64,000 nt of DNA from JANJTY01 sp038257155 (GTDB lineage Bacteria > Pseudomonadota > Gammaproteobacteria > Xanthomonadales > Xanthomonadaceae), in assembly GCA_038257155.1 (NCBI GenBank), contig JBBSJP010000006.1, positions 62,001 to 126,000 of the forward strand. Direction: 5' to 3'. Position numbers and translations under genes: made by a program. Positions 28,552-36,804 of this stretch are shown piece after piece. A model generated the notes under the pieces. That model made no database searches and was not told where the DNA came from. It saw nothing but the letters and a program-made list of their open reading frames with translations. Each line of letters starts with the position of its first letter. Within the stretch, counting starts at the first letter, position 1.

Positions 28552-29757
28552 ATGAACTGCACTCCGGCTGCTGCTTCCCGCATCGCAAACCGCTCACCCC
28601 TGCTGCTGGCTCTGCTGCTGGCGCTGGCAATACCCGTGGGCCTGCACGCGACGACCGCCGAACCGGACGCCAAGCAGGTCGCGGCGCGGGCGCAGGCACC
28701 GATCAGCGCACCGCGCATCCAGCTTGCCATCCTGCTCGATACCAGCAGCAGCATGGACGGCCTGATCGATCAGGCGCGCCAGCAGCTCTGGACCACGGTC
28801 AACGAGCTGGCACGCGCCAGGCGCGGTGGCCTTGTGCCGCATCTGGAAGTGGCGGTATTCGAATACGGCAACTCCGGACTGTCCCAGGCCGATGGATACA
28901 CCCGTCAGGTGATCGGCCTGAGCCGCGAGCTTGACCAGGTCTCCGAAGCCTTGTTCTCGCTCACCACGAATGGTGGCGACGAGTACTGCGGCCATGCCAT
29001 CGCCAGCGCAGTGCAGCAATTGCAGTGGAGCCAGTCTCCCGACGACGTACGAGCCGTCTTCATTGCCGGCAACGAACCCTTCACCCAGGGACCGACGCCC
29101 TTCGCCGAAGCCATTGCGGCGGCCACGCAGCGCGGCATTGTGGTCAACACGATCCATGCCGGTGGACACCAGGACGGCATCAGCGGCGGCTGGCAACAGG
29201 GCGCCGTACTGGCTGGCGGCAGCTATATGAGCATCGACCAGGATCACGCCATCGCCCACATCGACGCCCCGCAGGATGACGAGATCGCACGCCTGAATGC
29301 CAGCCTCAACGAAACCTATGTTCCGTTCGGCGAACACGGTGCCAGCGGCGCGGCGCGTCAGGCGCAGCAGGACAGCAACAGTCTTGGCGTTTCCGGCAGC
29401 CTGCTGGCCAAGCGCGCCCAAGCCAAGTCCTCGGCCCTGTACGATAATTCGCGTTGGGATCTGGTTGATGCGGTGGCCGCGGCGCCCGCGCAGCTCGATG
29501 CAATCGCCGATGACGCGCTGCCCGAGCCGATGCAGGGCATGGACAAGGACCAGCGGCGTGCCTTCGTGGAAGCCAAGGCCGAACAGCGCGCAAGCCTGCA
29601 ATCGCGAATCGCCGAACTTGCCCGGGAGCGCGACGCGCACGTTGCAGCGCTGCGCGCCGAGCAGTCGGAAAGCGCCCCCAGCACCTTGCAGGACGCGCTC
29701 ACCGAGGCGGCACGCAAACAGGCCGAAAGCAAGCGCTTCAGCTTCAGCGAGAAGTGA
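28552..29757 (+). CDS. Exported von Willebrand factor A domain protein
   Basis: A 401-residue protein with a signal peptide (LLLALLLALAIPVGLHA) and a VWA domain from about residue 56 to 240 carrying a complete MIDAS start, LLDTSSSMDG (Asp63, Ser65, Ser67), plus a distal Thr/Asp region (FSLTTNGGDEYCG). The C-terminal 100 residues are a charged coiled coil (ARERDAHVAALRAEQ). VWA domains bind metal and mediate protein contacts. The ATG at 28552 is the first that gives a signal peptide; an in-frame upstream ATG at 28348 would bury it. It is divergent from the sigma/kinase operon and could be its target, but this is only suggested by position. A strong hairpin follows at 29777. Confidence 0.85.
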   Translation: MNCTPAAASRIANRSPLLLALLLALAIPVGLHATTAEPDAKQVAARAQAPISAPRIQLAILLDTSSSMDGLIDQARQQLWTTVNELARARRGGLVPHLEVAVFEYGNSGLSQADGYTRQVIGLSRELDQVSEALFSLTTNGGDEYCGHAIASAVQQLQWSQSPDDVRAVFIAGNEPFTQGPTPFAEAIAAATQRGIVVNTIHAGGHQDGISGGWQQGAVLAGGSYMSIDQDHAIAHIDAPQDDEIARLNASLNETYVPFGEHGASGAARQAQQDSNSLGVSGSLLAKRAQAKSSALYDNSRWDLVDAVAAAPAQLDAIADDALPEPMQGMDKDQRRAFVEAKAEQRASLQSRIAELARERDAHVAALRAEQSESAPSTLQDALTEAARKQAESKRFSFSEK

Positions 29758-29776
29758 GGCACAGGCCGCGCGGAAG

Positions 29777-29808
29777 CACGCGGCTCGCGTCTCGGCGCGA
29801 GCCGCGTG
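29777..29808 (+). terminator. Hairpin after the VWA gene
   Basis: CACGCGGCTCGCG pairs perfectly with CGCGAGCCGCGTG (13 bp, 6-base loop), starting 20 bases after the VWA stop. A T-run is absent (GTGTTGG follows), so it is a likely but not classic terminator. Confidence 0.6.
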
Positions 29809-29904
29809 GTGTTGGACAATCTCGCGAACCCTAACGACCCAGCCGAGTCGCGGCTTGATCGACGTCGTCCCTTCTTGACGCCTGTTCGCGATCGGGCAGG
29901 CAGT

Positions 29905-29919
29905 GTCCGTTTTCGGACG
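29905..29919. promoter_or_regulatory. Candidate activator site upstream of second sigma-54 promoter
   Basis: GTCCGTTTTCGGACG is a perfect inverted repeat with a 4-base centre, about 150 bases before the -24 element at 30051. It resembles the site at 9662. A further half site, TGTCCG, lies near 30025. The distance suits enhancer binding by the NtrC-type regulator encoded in the same operon. Confidence 0.4.
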
Positions 29920-30050
29920 CCGCCTGCTTTGCCATGCACGCGGGAATGGACGCGGCACGCGGCAGTCGCGGCCTGGATGCAGTCTGCAGCCGGCGTCGTG
30001 GTTCAGTGCCAGGGCTTGCAGGGCTGTCCGACCGGCGCTTCGAGAATGGC

Positions 30051-30066
30051 TGGCACGCAAATTGCT
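30051..30066 (+). promoter_or_regulatory. Sigma-54 promoter of permease-ATPase-TA-regulator-sensor operon
   Basis: TGGCACGCAAATTGCT matches TGGCACG-N4-TTGCW at every position with correct GG-to-GC spacing, 72 bases before the GTG of the sixth permease. If the downstream genes form one operon, the NtrC-type activator at 34003 would control its own transcription through this site. Confidence 0.82.
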
Positions 30067-30137
30067 GCTGGGATGCTTGATAGCTGCGCCGATGGCCAGT
30101 CCATCTTCACACCGCACCGCGATCGGGGAAGTCTGCC

Positions 30138-32525
30138 GTGTCCTTCATCCAGCCCATCATTCGCCAGTTGCTGCGGGCTCCGGGATTTGCGGTGCTCGTG
30201 GTGGGATTTCTTGGCGTCTCGCTGGCTGCACTGCTGGCCCTGGTCACCGCGGCTCACGCACTGTTGCTGAAGCCACTGCCCTTCCCGGGCGGCGATCGCC
30301 TGGTCGAGGCACGCGGATACTCCAGCAGGATGGGCTTTGGACTGGGCTATTCGGCACCCTTGGCGCTCGAACTGGAAGCCATGCCAGAGATCGAAGCGCT
30401 GGGCCTGATGCGTCGGGCGCCCGGGTTTGAGGACAGCCATGGCAAGGAGCTGTCGGCCGTGTCGGTCGACAATGGCCTGATCCGCCTGCTCGGCGTGCGG
30501 GCCCTGATCGGCCGACTGCCCTCGCCGGACGAGCCGCAGGATTCGGTATTGCTCTCGGAGTCCTTCTGGCGGCAGCACCTTGGCGGTGATGTCGCCGTGC
30601 TGGATCGACCGCTGGAATTGCCTGGCCGCCGCTTGAACGTGATTGGCGTGGTGCCGGATTCGCACGCTTTCCCGCGCCGCGATACGGCGTTGTGGCTGCC
30701 GTTGAAGCTGGATGCCGATGCGCGATCTGTGGCGCAGATCGGCAACTGGTCGGACCTTCGGGTATACGCGCGCCTCGCGCCAGACATCGCACCTGACAGC
30801 CTGGCTGCCGCGCTCAACGGCCGCTACGCCGGATTGCCAGAGCTGGACGAGATGCGCGACTTCATGGGTCTGGAGGTGAGGGTGACGCCGCTGCGCGACC
30901 TGTGGGTGGGTGAGCGCGCCGGCTTGCTCGGTCTGTTGATGCTGGCAGCGCTGCTGGTGCTGCTGACCCTGGCGGCCAATCTGGCCAGCCTCTGGATCGG
31001 ACGCGCGCTCGCGCGGCAGAAGGAACTGGCCATGCGCAGCGCACTGGGCGCCACGACCTGGCAAGCACTGGCGCCCTTGCTGGGAGAGATCGCCCTGCTC
31101 ACCAGTGCTGGAGTCCTGCTCGGTTTGGCCCTGACGGTGCCGGCACTGGATGTGCTCGCGGTACTGGGTCTGGTCGATGCGGGCGCCGCGCTGCCGGTTT
31201 CTTTCGGCGCCACAACCCTGTTCGCCGCGGTGCTGGCGGGGGTGCTGCTGTTTGCCGGCCTGGCACTCGGGCCGCTGTGGCTGGCGCGCCGTGGCCTCAG
31301 CGCGCAGCGGTTGGCTGCTGGCGGTCGCAGCCTGTCTCCTGGCGTTGGCGGCGCACGTGCGCGTCGCGCGCTGGTCACGCTGCAGGTTGGCGTAGCGGTT
31401 TCGCTGCTGGTGGCCGGCGGATTGTTGCTGCGCAGCCTGGCCTCGCTGCTCGATGTCGATCAGGGATTCGATGAGCAGGGTTTCGTGATGGCCGAGGTGG
31501 CGCCAAAGCACGCACAGATCGTGGGTGACGATACCAGCGCGGCGCAACGCGTGGCGGCCTGGTACACGTCGGCAGCCCAACTGCCTGGCGTTCAGATGGC
31601 GAGTTTTTCCACTTCGCCGCCTTATTCGCGTGCCGAGGCCGTGTCGGCGTTTCGCGTCAATCAGGATGGTGGCGACGCGAGTGCCCGAGACCGGTTTGTT
31701 GGTCCCGACTATTTCCGCCTGATCGGGCAGCCGCTGCTGGCTGGGCGTGGTTTTGTAATGGCCGATGCCGGCGCCGAGGCCGTGATCGTCGACGAGGTGT
31801 TTGTGCGCCAGCATTTGTCCGGCAGCGAGCCTCTGGGCGCGGTGATCGGCGTCTACCAGGGAGAAACAGAAGGCTATCGCAATGCCCGCGTGGTCGGTGT
31901 GGTCGGCGCGGTGAAGCACAACGCACCGGACGAGTCGATCGAGATGGGCGCGGTGTATCGCCTGCTGCGCACTCCAGCCGACTCCAATCGGCTGGGACGC
32001 TTTGCGATGTTGCAGATGCAAGGTGGCTTCGATGGCCTGGCCGAGCGGCTGGATGAACTGGCGCAGGCCAACGGGCTTCGCCTGGTAAAGGCGGCGGTGA
32101 TGTCGGACTGGATCCGGCTGTCGCTGGCCGACCGGATGCCCTTGCTGTATCTGTTGTTGGGATTCTCCGTGACCTGCCTGTTGCTCTGTTGCACCGGACT
32201 GTTCGCGCTGGTGCAGTTCTCCGTTGGCAGCCGACGCGCCGAGTTCGGACTGCGCCTGGCGCTGGGCTCCAGCGAGCAGCGACTGTCGCGCGACGTGGTA
32301 TTCGGTGCGCTGCGCAGTATCGTTCCGGGCCTGGCGCTTGGCCTGGCCGGCGCCCTGACAGTCGGGCACCTGCTGTCTGCGAGGCTCTTCCAGGTTCAGC
32401 CTTTCGATCCGCTCACCATCGGCGTGGTTGTACTGGCCTTGCTGGGCTCGACCCTGCTGGCCAGCTGGCTTCCAGCGCGCAGCGCAGCCAGCGTTTCGCC
32501 GGCGCTTGTGCTGCGCCAGGACTGA
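30138..32525 (+). CDS. Duplicated FtsX/MacB-type ABC permease, copy 6
   Basis: A 795-residue permease of the same two-half plan as the block at 9796-22428 but separated from it by 7.7 kb. Landmarks: N-terminal helix AVLVVGFLGVSLAALLALVT, hallmark LNVIGVVPDSHAFP, coupling stretches RQKELAMRSALGATTWQ and RRAEFGLRLALGSSEQRLS, and the end RSAASVSPALVLRQD. The start is GTG 30138; no in-frame ATG lies before the hydrophobic segment. It is the only permease directly followed by an ATPase gene (102-base gap), so it is the most likely obligate partner of that ATPase. No MacA-like adaptor gene was found in the window. Confidence 0.9.
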   Translation: MSFIQPIIRQLLRAPGFAVLVVGFLGVSLAALLALVTAAHALLLKPLPFPGGDRLVEARGYSSRMGFGLGYSAPLALELEAMPEIEALGLMRRAPGFEDSHGKELSAVSVDNGLIRLLGVRALIGRLPSPDEPQDSVLLSESFWRQHLGGDVAVLDRPLELPGRRLNVIGVVPDSHAFPRRDTALWLPLKLDADARSVAQIGNWSDLRVYARLAPDIAPDSLAAALNGRYAGLPELDEMRDFMGLEVRVTPLRDLWVGERAGLLGLLMLAALLVLLTLAANLASLWIGRALARQKELAMRSALGATTWQALAPLLGEIALLTSAGVLLGLALTVPALDVLAVLGLVDAGAALPVSFGATTLFAAVLAGVLLFAGLALGPLWLARRGLSAQRLAAGGRSLSPGVGGARARRALVTLQVGVAVSLLVAGGLLLRSLASLLDVDQGFDEQGFVMAEVAPKHAQIVGDDTSAAQRVAAWYTSAAQLPGVQMASFSTSPPYSRAEAVSAFRVNQDGGDASARDRFVGPDYFRLIGQPLLAGRGFVMADAGAEAVIVDEVFVRQHLSGSEPLGAVIGVYQGETEGYRNARVVGVVGAVKHNAPDESIEMGAVYRLLRTPADSNRLGRFAMLQMQGGFDGLAERLDELAQANGLRLVKAAVMSDWIRLSLADRMPLLYLLLGFSVTCLLLCCTGLFALVQFSVGSRRAEFGLRLALGSSEQRLSRDVVFGALRSIVPGLALGLAGALTVGHLLSARLFQVQPFDPLTIGVVVLALLGSTLLASWLPARSAASVSPALVLRQD

Positions 32526-32626
32526 TGTCGTGTCCTTTGGATTCCGCCAAAGCACTGATGGGGACGCCCGTCAGAAATTCCGCAGCAACCGACAGTCGGC
32601 GAGCCTGTCCGACACCACCTCCCTCG

Positions 32627-33307
32627 ATGGACATCACAATGATTGAACTTGCCAAGGTCGAAAAATCCTACCCGCTTGCTTCCGGGCGACAATGGGTGCT
32701 GCGCAATGTTGCGCTGGAGATCGCCGAGGGCGATTTCATCAGCATCATGGGGCCCTCGGGCTCCGGCAAGTCAAGCCTCTTGGCGGTCCTGGGACTGCTC
32801 GATTCCGACTGGCAGGGCGAATACCGTTTCGAGGGGCATGCCATTCATGCGATGAAGGAACGCGAGCGAAAGACCTTCGCGCGTGATCACGTCGGCTTCG
32901 TGTTCCAGCACTACCACCTGCTCGATGACCTCACGGTCGCCGAGAACCTCGATCTGCCGCTGTCGTATCGCGACGTACCCGGCGGCGAGCGGCGCTCGCG
33001 TGTCGCCGACATGCTCGATCGCTTCAACATCGTTGCGAAGAAGGATCTGTATCCGCGCCAGCTCTCTGGCGGCCAGCAGCAGATGGTGGCGGTGGCACGC
33101 GCCGTGATCGGAAAGCCGCGCCTGCTGCTTTGCGACGAGCCGACCGGCGCGCTGCATTCCAGCCAGGGCGAGATGATCATGGACCTGCTCTGCGAATTGA
33201 ACCGCGCCGGTACGACCATCGTGCAGGTCACCCACAACCCCGACTACGCCGCGCGTGGCAATCGCCGATTCGAGCTATTCGATGGCTGGCTGAAGGCGGC
33301 GGCCTGA
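32627..33307 (+). CDS. MacB/LolD-type ABC transporter ATPase
   Basis: A 226-residue cytoplasmic ATPase with all motifs: Walker A GPSGSGKSS (42-50), Q-loop Gln94 in FVFQHYHLL, signature LSGGQQQ (146-152), Walker B LLLCDEPTG (166-174) and H-loop His203. The FQHYHLLDDLTVAENL pattern and length are typical of the LolD/MacB/FtsE group that drives FtsX-fold permeases. It is the only such ATPase in the window, while there are six permeases (one frameshifted), so it may serve several. The start could be ATG 32627 or 32639; four residues differ. The downstream antitoxin starts 40 bases later, on the same strand. Confidence 0.93.
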   Translation: MDITMIELAKVEKSYPLASGRQWVLRNVALEIAEGDFISIMGPSGSGKSSLLAVLGLLDSDWQGEYRFEGHAIHAMKERERKTFARDHVGFVFQHYHLLDDLTVAENLDLPLSYRDVPGGERRSRVADMLDRFNIVAKKDLYPRQLSGGQQQMVAVARAVIGKPRLLLCDEPTGALHSSQGEMIMDLLCELNRAGTTIVQVTHNPDYAARGNRRFELFDGWLKAAA

Positions 33308-33333
33308 GCTAGAATTGAGCTAGACAGTCTAGC
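33306..33333 (+). promoter_or_regulatory. Putative operator of the toxin-antitoxin pair
   Basis: GAGCTAG occurs twice (33306 and 33317), and GCTAGACAGTCTAGC at 33319-33333 is a perfect palindrome around one central base. It ends 13 bases before the antitoxin ATG. Phd/YefM-type antitoxins usually bind such palindromes to repress their own operon. Confidence 0.6.
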
Positions 33334-33346
33334 CAGGAGAGTCCTT

Positions 33347-33586
33347 ATGGCATGGCAGCTTCAGGAAGCCAAGAACAAGCTGAGCGAGGTAGTGAAGGCG
33401 GCCAAGGAAGGCTCTCCGCAGTTCATTACCGTGCGCGGACAGGAGACTGCAGTGCTGCTTTCGGTCGAGGAGTATCGCCGCCTGAAGTCGGCGCAGCTCC
33501 CGCTCTCTGCGCTGTTTGCCAACGCTCCCAAGATCGACCTGGTCATTGATCGCTCGGGCGACATCGACCGTCCCTTCGAGTTTTGA
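33347..33586 (+). CDS. Phd/YefM-family antitoxin
   Basis: A 79-residue antitoxin. The N-terminus (MAWQLQEAKNKLSEVVKAA, then GSPQFITVRGQETAVLLSVE EYRRL) is the Phd/YefM DNA-binding fold, with the common WQLQEAKNKLSEV start. The C-terminal tail (LVIDRSGDIDRPFEF) is acidic and should wrap the toxin. The toxin ATG lies one base after its stop. A palindromic operator precedes it. In this family the antitoxin neutralises a PIN-domain RNase and represses the pair. Confidence 0.92.
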   Translation: MAWQLQEAKNKLSEVVKAAKEGSPQFITVRGQETAVLLSVEEYRRLKSAQLPLSALFANAPKIDLVIDRSGDIDRPFEF

Positions 33587-33587
33587 G

Positions 33588-34010
33588 ATGGGTTTCCTGC
33601 TCGACACCTGCACGATCTCGGAGCCGTTGACCCGCAAGCCGGCTGCGTCCGTGCTGCGCTGGATGGATCATGTTGACCGCAACGAGACCTATCTCAGCGT
33701 CATCAGCGTGGCCGAAATCATCCAGGGCGTTGCGCATCAAGCCGATGAGCAGAAGTCACGTCGTTTTGATGTCTGGTTGAAGGAGGAGCTGCTGCCCGGA
33801 TTCGATGGGCGCATCCTTGAGGTCGATCTACGAGTGGCCAAACGCTGGGGACATTTGCGCGGCGCATCACTGCGCATCGGCCGTCCCCTGGCAATGGTCG
33901 ACTCACTGCTCGCTGCAACCGCGCTGACCCATGGATTGCGCATCGTGACACGCAACACCAAGGACTTCGAATCTCTCGGGGTCGAACTCCTGAATCCCTG
34001 GAATGACTGA
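33588..34010 (+). CDS. VapC-like PIN-domain toxin (ribonuclease)
   Basis: A 140-residue PIN domain protein. The acidic residues that bind Mg2+ are in place: Asp6 in MGFLLDTCTISE, Glu in SVAEIIQGV, Asp in LAMVDSLLAATA, and Asp in VTRNTKDFE. VapC toxins cut tRNA or rRNA when the antitoxin is lost. Its 3' end overlaps the start of the NtrC-type regulator by 8 bases, so translation of the regulator may be coupled to the toxin. This placement inside a transporter/two-component operon is unusual. Confidence 0.92.
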   Translation: MGFLLDTCTISEPLTRKPAASVLRWMDHVDRNETYLSVISVAEIIQGVAHQADEQKSRRFDVWLKEELLPGFDGRILEVDLRVAKRWGHLRGASLRIGRPLAMVDSLLAATALTHGLRIVTRNTKDFESLGVELLNPWND

Positions 34011-35388
34011 TCGCATGACACAACCCCGAATCCTCATCGCCGACGACCAGCCCGATGTGCTGCGTGCCCTGCGCCTGTTGCTCAAGTCGGAGGGCATGGC
34101 CTGCGTTACCGTCGAAGGGCCTGCAGACGCGCTGGAGAAAGCATCCGGCGAGCATTTCGACGCGGCGCTCATCGACCTCAACTACACCCGCGATACCACC
34201 TCGGGCGAGGAAGGTCTGGAGTTGCTCACGGAACTGGCCAAACGCGATCCGGATCTGCCGGTGGTGGTGATGACGGCCTGGGGAACGATCGACGTGGCAG
34301 TGCGGGCGATCCGTCAGGGTGCCGCTGATTTCATCGAGAAACCCTGGGATAACCGTCGCCTGGTGAGCGTCATCGCCGCACAGGTGCGCCTGGCACAGAG
34401 CCGGCGTCGCGAGCAGCGCCTGGATGCCGAGAATCGCCTGCTGCGGCAGCGTGAGGAAGGCTTCATCGCCGAATCGCGCGCGATGCGGCCGGTTCTGGAC
34501 ATGATCGAACGCGTCGCACCGTCCGATGCCAACGTGTTGGTGCTGGGAGAGAACGGCACTGGCAAGGGCGTGATCGCCCGCCAGATCCATGCGCGCTCAC
34601 GCCGCGCCGAGCAGCCCCTGATCAAGGTCAACATGGGCGGCATCGCCGAGTCGGTGTTCGAGGCGGAGATGTTCGGCCACGTCAAAGGCGCGTTCACCGA
34701 TGCCAAGAGTGATCGCATCGGCCGCTTCGAACTGGCCGACGGCGGTTCACTGTTTCTCGACGAGATCGCCAACATCCCCACAGCCCAGCAGCCCAAATTG
34801 CTGCGCGTTCTTGAGGATGGCGAATTTGAGCGGGTCGGCTCATCGCGCACCCTGAGCGTCAGCGTGCGCCTGATCTCGGCCACCAATGCGGATCTTGCCG
34901 CGGAAGTCGCCGCCGGGCGATTCCGCAAGGACCTGCTGTATCGCCTGAACACGGTCGAGATCCGCCTTCCGCCGCTGCGCGAGCGGCGCGAAGACATTGC
35001 GCCGATGGCGCAGGATTTTCTCGAGCGCTTCGGTCGGCGTTACCAGCGCGAAGGGCTGCGGCTGGCTGCCTCGGCCGAGCGGGCGCTGATGGGCTATGCC
35101 TGGCCCGGCAACGTGCGCGAACTGTCGCACGTCATCGAGCGTGCAGCCTTGATGGCGCGCAGCGACGAAATCGCTGATCTGGACTTCAGCCTGCAGTCGG
35201 CCGAGGCACCGGTAGCGGTGGAGGCCTCACTGGGTCAGATGACCCTGGAACAGGCCGAGCAGGCGATGGTCCGCAATGCGCTGGACCAGTGTTCGGGGAA
35301 CATCCAGCGCGCCGCCGACATGCTGGGGCTCTCGCGCGGCGCGCTGTACCGGCGTCTGGAGAAGTTCGGCCTGGCGGCATCCGAGTAG
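34003..35388 (+). CDS. NtrC-type sigma-54-dependent response regulator
   Basis: A 461-residue activator with three domains. Receiver: acidic pair ADD, phospho-Asp58 in ALIDLNYTRD, and Lys113 (EKPW). AAA+ domain: Walker A GENGTGKG (182-189), the sigma-54 contact loop GAFTDA (229-234; Asp replaces the usual Gly of GAFTGA, while the Thr is kept), Walker B SLFLDE, and the arginine finger region RFRKDLLYRLN. C-terminus: Fis-type helix-turn-helix NIQRAADMLGLSRGALYRRL. It opens sigma-54 promoters using ATP; matching promoters lie at 9728 and 30051. Start ATG 34003 or 34015. The sensor kinase follows after 52 bases. Confidence 0.95.
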   Translation: MTDRMTQPRILIADDQPDVLRALRLLLKSEGMACVTVEGPADALEKASGEHFDAALIDLNYTRDTTSGEEGLELLTELAKRDPDLPVVVMTAWGTIDVAVRAIRQGAADFIEKPWDNRRLVSVIAAQVRLAQSRRREQRLDAENRLLRQREEGFIAESRAMRPVLDMIERVAPSDANVLVLGENGTGKGVIARQIHARSRRAEQPLIKVNMGGIAESVFEAEMFGHVKGAFTDAKSDRIGRFELADGGSLFLDEIANIPTAQQPKLLRVLEDGEFERVGSSRTLSVSVRLISATNADLAAEVAAGRFRKDLLYRLNTVEIRLPPLRERREDIAPMAQDFLERFGRRYQREGLRLAASAERALMGYAWPGNVRELSHVIERAALMARSDEIADLDFSLQSAEAPVAVEASLGQMTLEQAEQAMVRNALDQCSGNIQRAADMLGLSRGALYRRLEKFGLAASE

Positions 35389-35440
35389 GCACGCGTTCCA
35401 TCCGTGTCGGCAAGCAGCTCAGGCACCGCATAATCAGCGC

Positions 35441-36781
35441 ATGACCCAGCACCCCCATCAGGGCAGCACCGGCACCAGCTTCGAGCGGCGCTTGCTGCTC
35501 GACACCTGCTTGCTGCTGATCCCCTTGGTCACGGTGGTGGGGTATCTGGCATGGCGTTCCGAAGAGATTGGCGTGGGTTTCTGGCTGCTCGCAGGCTTGG
35601 CCATGGTGTTCACCATCGGCTTGGGTGCGCGCCTGCGGCATCGCGTGATCTTCCCCCTGTACACCCTGTCCAATCTTCTCGAAGCACTGCGCGAGGGCGA
35701 CTATTCGCTGCGTGGTTCGCGCGCACGGCGGGGTGACGCAGTCGGCGATGTGATCTGGGAGGTGAATGCGCTCTCGCAGACCCTGCGCGAGCAGCGCCTG
35801 AAGGTCGAGGAAACCAGCGCCCTCTTGGGCAAGATCCTCTCCGCCATCGATATCGCACTTTTCAGTTTCGACGAGCAGCGCCGCCTGCGCCTGATCAATC
35901 CGGCCGGCGAACGCCTGCTGCAGCATCGCGCGCGCGCCGCGCTGGGCATTGATGCGACGCAGCTGGGTCTTGCGGATTGCCTGGAAGTCGATGGCAGCGC
36001 CTTGATCCAGCGTGCCTTTCCCGGCGGTGCCGGCAGCTTCGACGTACGGCGCTTCCAGTTTCGCGAAGGAGGCCGACCCCAGAACCTGCTGGTGATCACC
36101 GACCTGTCGCGCGCATTGCGTGAGCAGGAGCGACAGGCCTGGCAACGCCTGATCCGTGTACTCGGACACGAGTTGAACAACTCGCTGGCGCCGATCAAGT
36201 CAATGGCCGCGACCTTGTCTTCACTGCTGGCCGCGCAACCACTGGCCGAGGACTGGCGCGAAGATGTCGAGGGCGGACTGCAGGTGATTGGCGACCGCGC
36301 CGAGGCGCTCAATCGCTTCATGGTGGGCTATGCAACGCTCGCCCGTCTGCCATCGCCGAGCCTGCGCCCGGTCGATGTCGGCGAACTGGTCGCCCGCGTC
36401 GCGCGCCTGGAACAGCGCATGGACGTTCGGATAGTCAATGGTTCTGCAGTCGTGATCGAAGCTGACGCCGATCAGCTGGAACAGGCCTTGATCAACCTGT
36501 GCAAGAACGCGGTTGAGGCATCGCTGGCCACGGGCGGATCGGTGCAGCTGTCCTGGCAGCAGAACGGCGATCGAGTGTGCATCGAGGTTCGCGACGAAGG
36601 CCTCGGCCTGTCGCGCACCGATAACCTGTTCGTGCCGTTCTTCACGACCAAGCCCGGAGGTTCCGGCATTGGCCTGGTGCTGGCGCGGCAGATCATCGAA
36701 GGCCACGGCGGGAACCTGAGCCTTGCCAACCGCGAAGACCGCGCGGGCTGCGTTGCAGTGATCGACCTGGCGGCCAGCTGA
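35441..36781 (+). CDS. NtrY/NtrB-like sensor histidine kinase with minimal periplasmic loop
   Basis: A 446-residue kinase. Two membrane helices (about 18-38 and 47-65) are joined by only about 8 residues, so there is no room for a periplasmic sensor domain. A HAMP-like linker (70-120), a PAS-like region (128-225), HisKA with His243 in LGHELNNSLAPIKSM, and HATPase (NLCKNAVEA, RDEGLGL, GGSGIGLVLARQI) follow. The H box is of the NtrY/NtrB type that pairs with NtrC-like regulators, and the partner is next door. The two-helix, no-loop layout is that of intramembrane-sensing kinases, some of which (BceS) sense flux through an FtsX-type ABC transporter; a similar role here is inference. It is the last gene of the operon, with a convergent gene after it. 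Confidence 0.93.
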   Translation: MTQHPHQGSTGTSFERRLLLDTCLLLIPLVTVVGYLAWRSEEIGVGFWLLAGLAMVFTIGLGARLRHRVIFPLYTLSNLLEALREGDYSLRGSRARRGDAVGDVIWEVNALSQTLREQRLKVEETSALLGKILSAIDIALFSFDEQRRLRLINPAGERLLQHRARAALGIDATQLGLADCLEVDGSALIQRAFPGGAGSFDVRRFQFREGGRPQNLLVITDLSRALREQERQAWQRLIRVLGHELNNSLAPIKSMAATLSSLLAAQPLAEDWREDVEGGLQVIGDRAEALNRFMVGYATLARLPSPSLRPVDVGELVARVARLEQRMDVRIVNGSAVVIEADADQLEQALINLCKNAVEASLATGGSVQLSWQQNGDRVCIEVRDEGLGLSRTDNLFVPFFTTKPGGSGIGLVLARQIIEGHGGNLSLANREDRAGCVAVIDLAAS

Positions 36782-36804
36782 TCTGGCAAGGTCTGTTGAA
36801 CCCC

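Noticed and set aside
30003..32555. 850-codon minus-strand frame opposite permease copy 6
   Set aside because: The coding strand has the full permease; the antisense product is His/Gln-rich without any domain, as expected from third-position GC bias.
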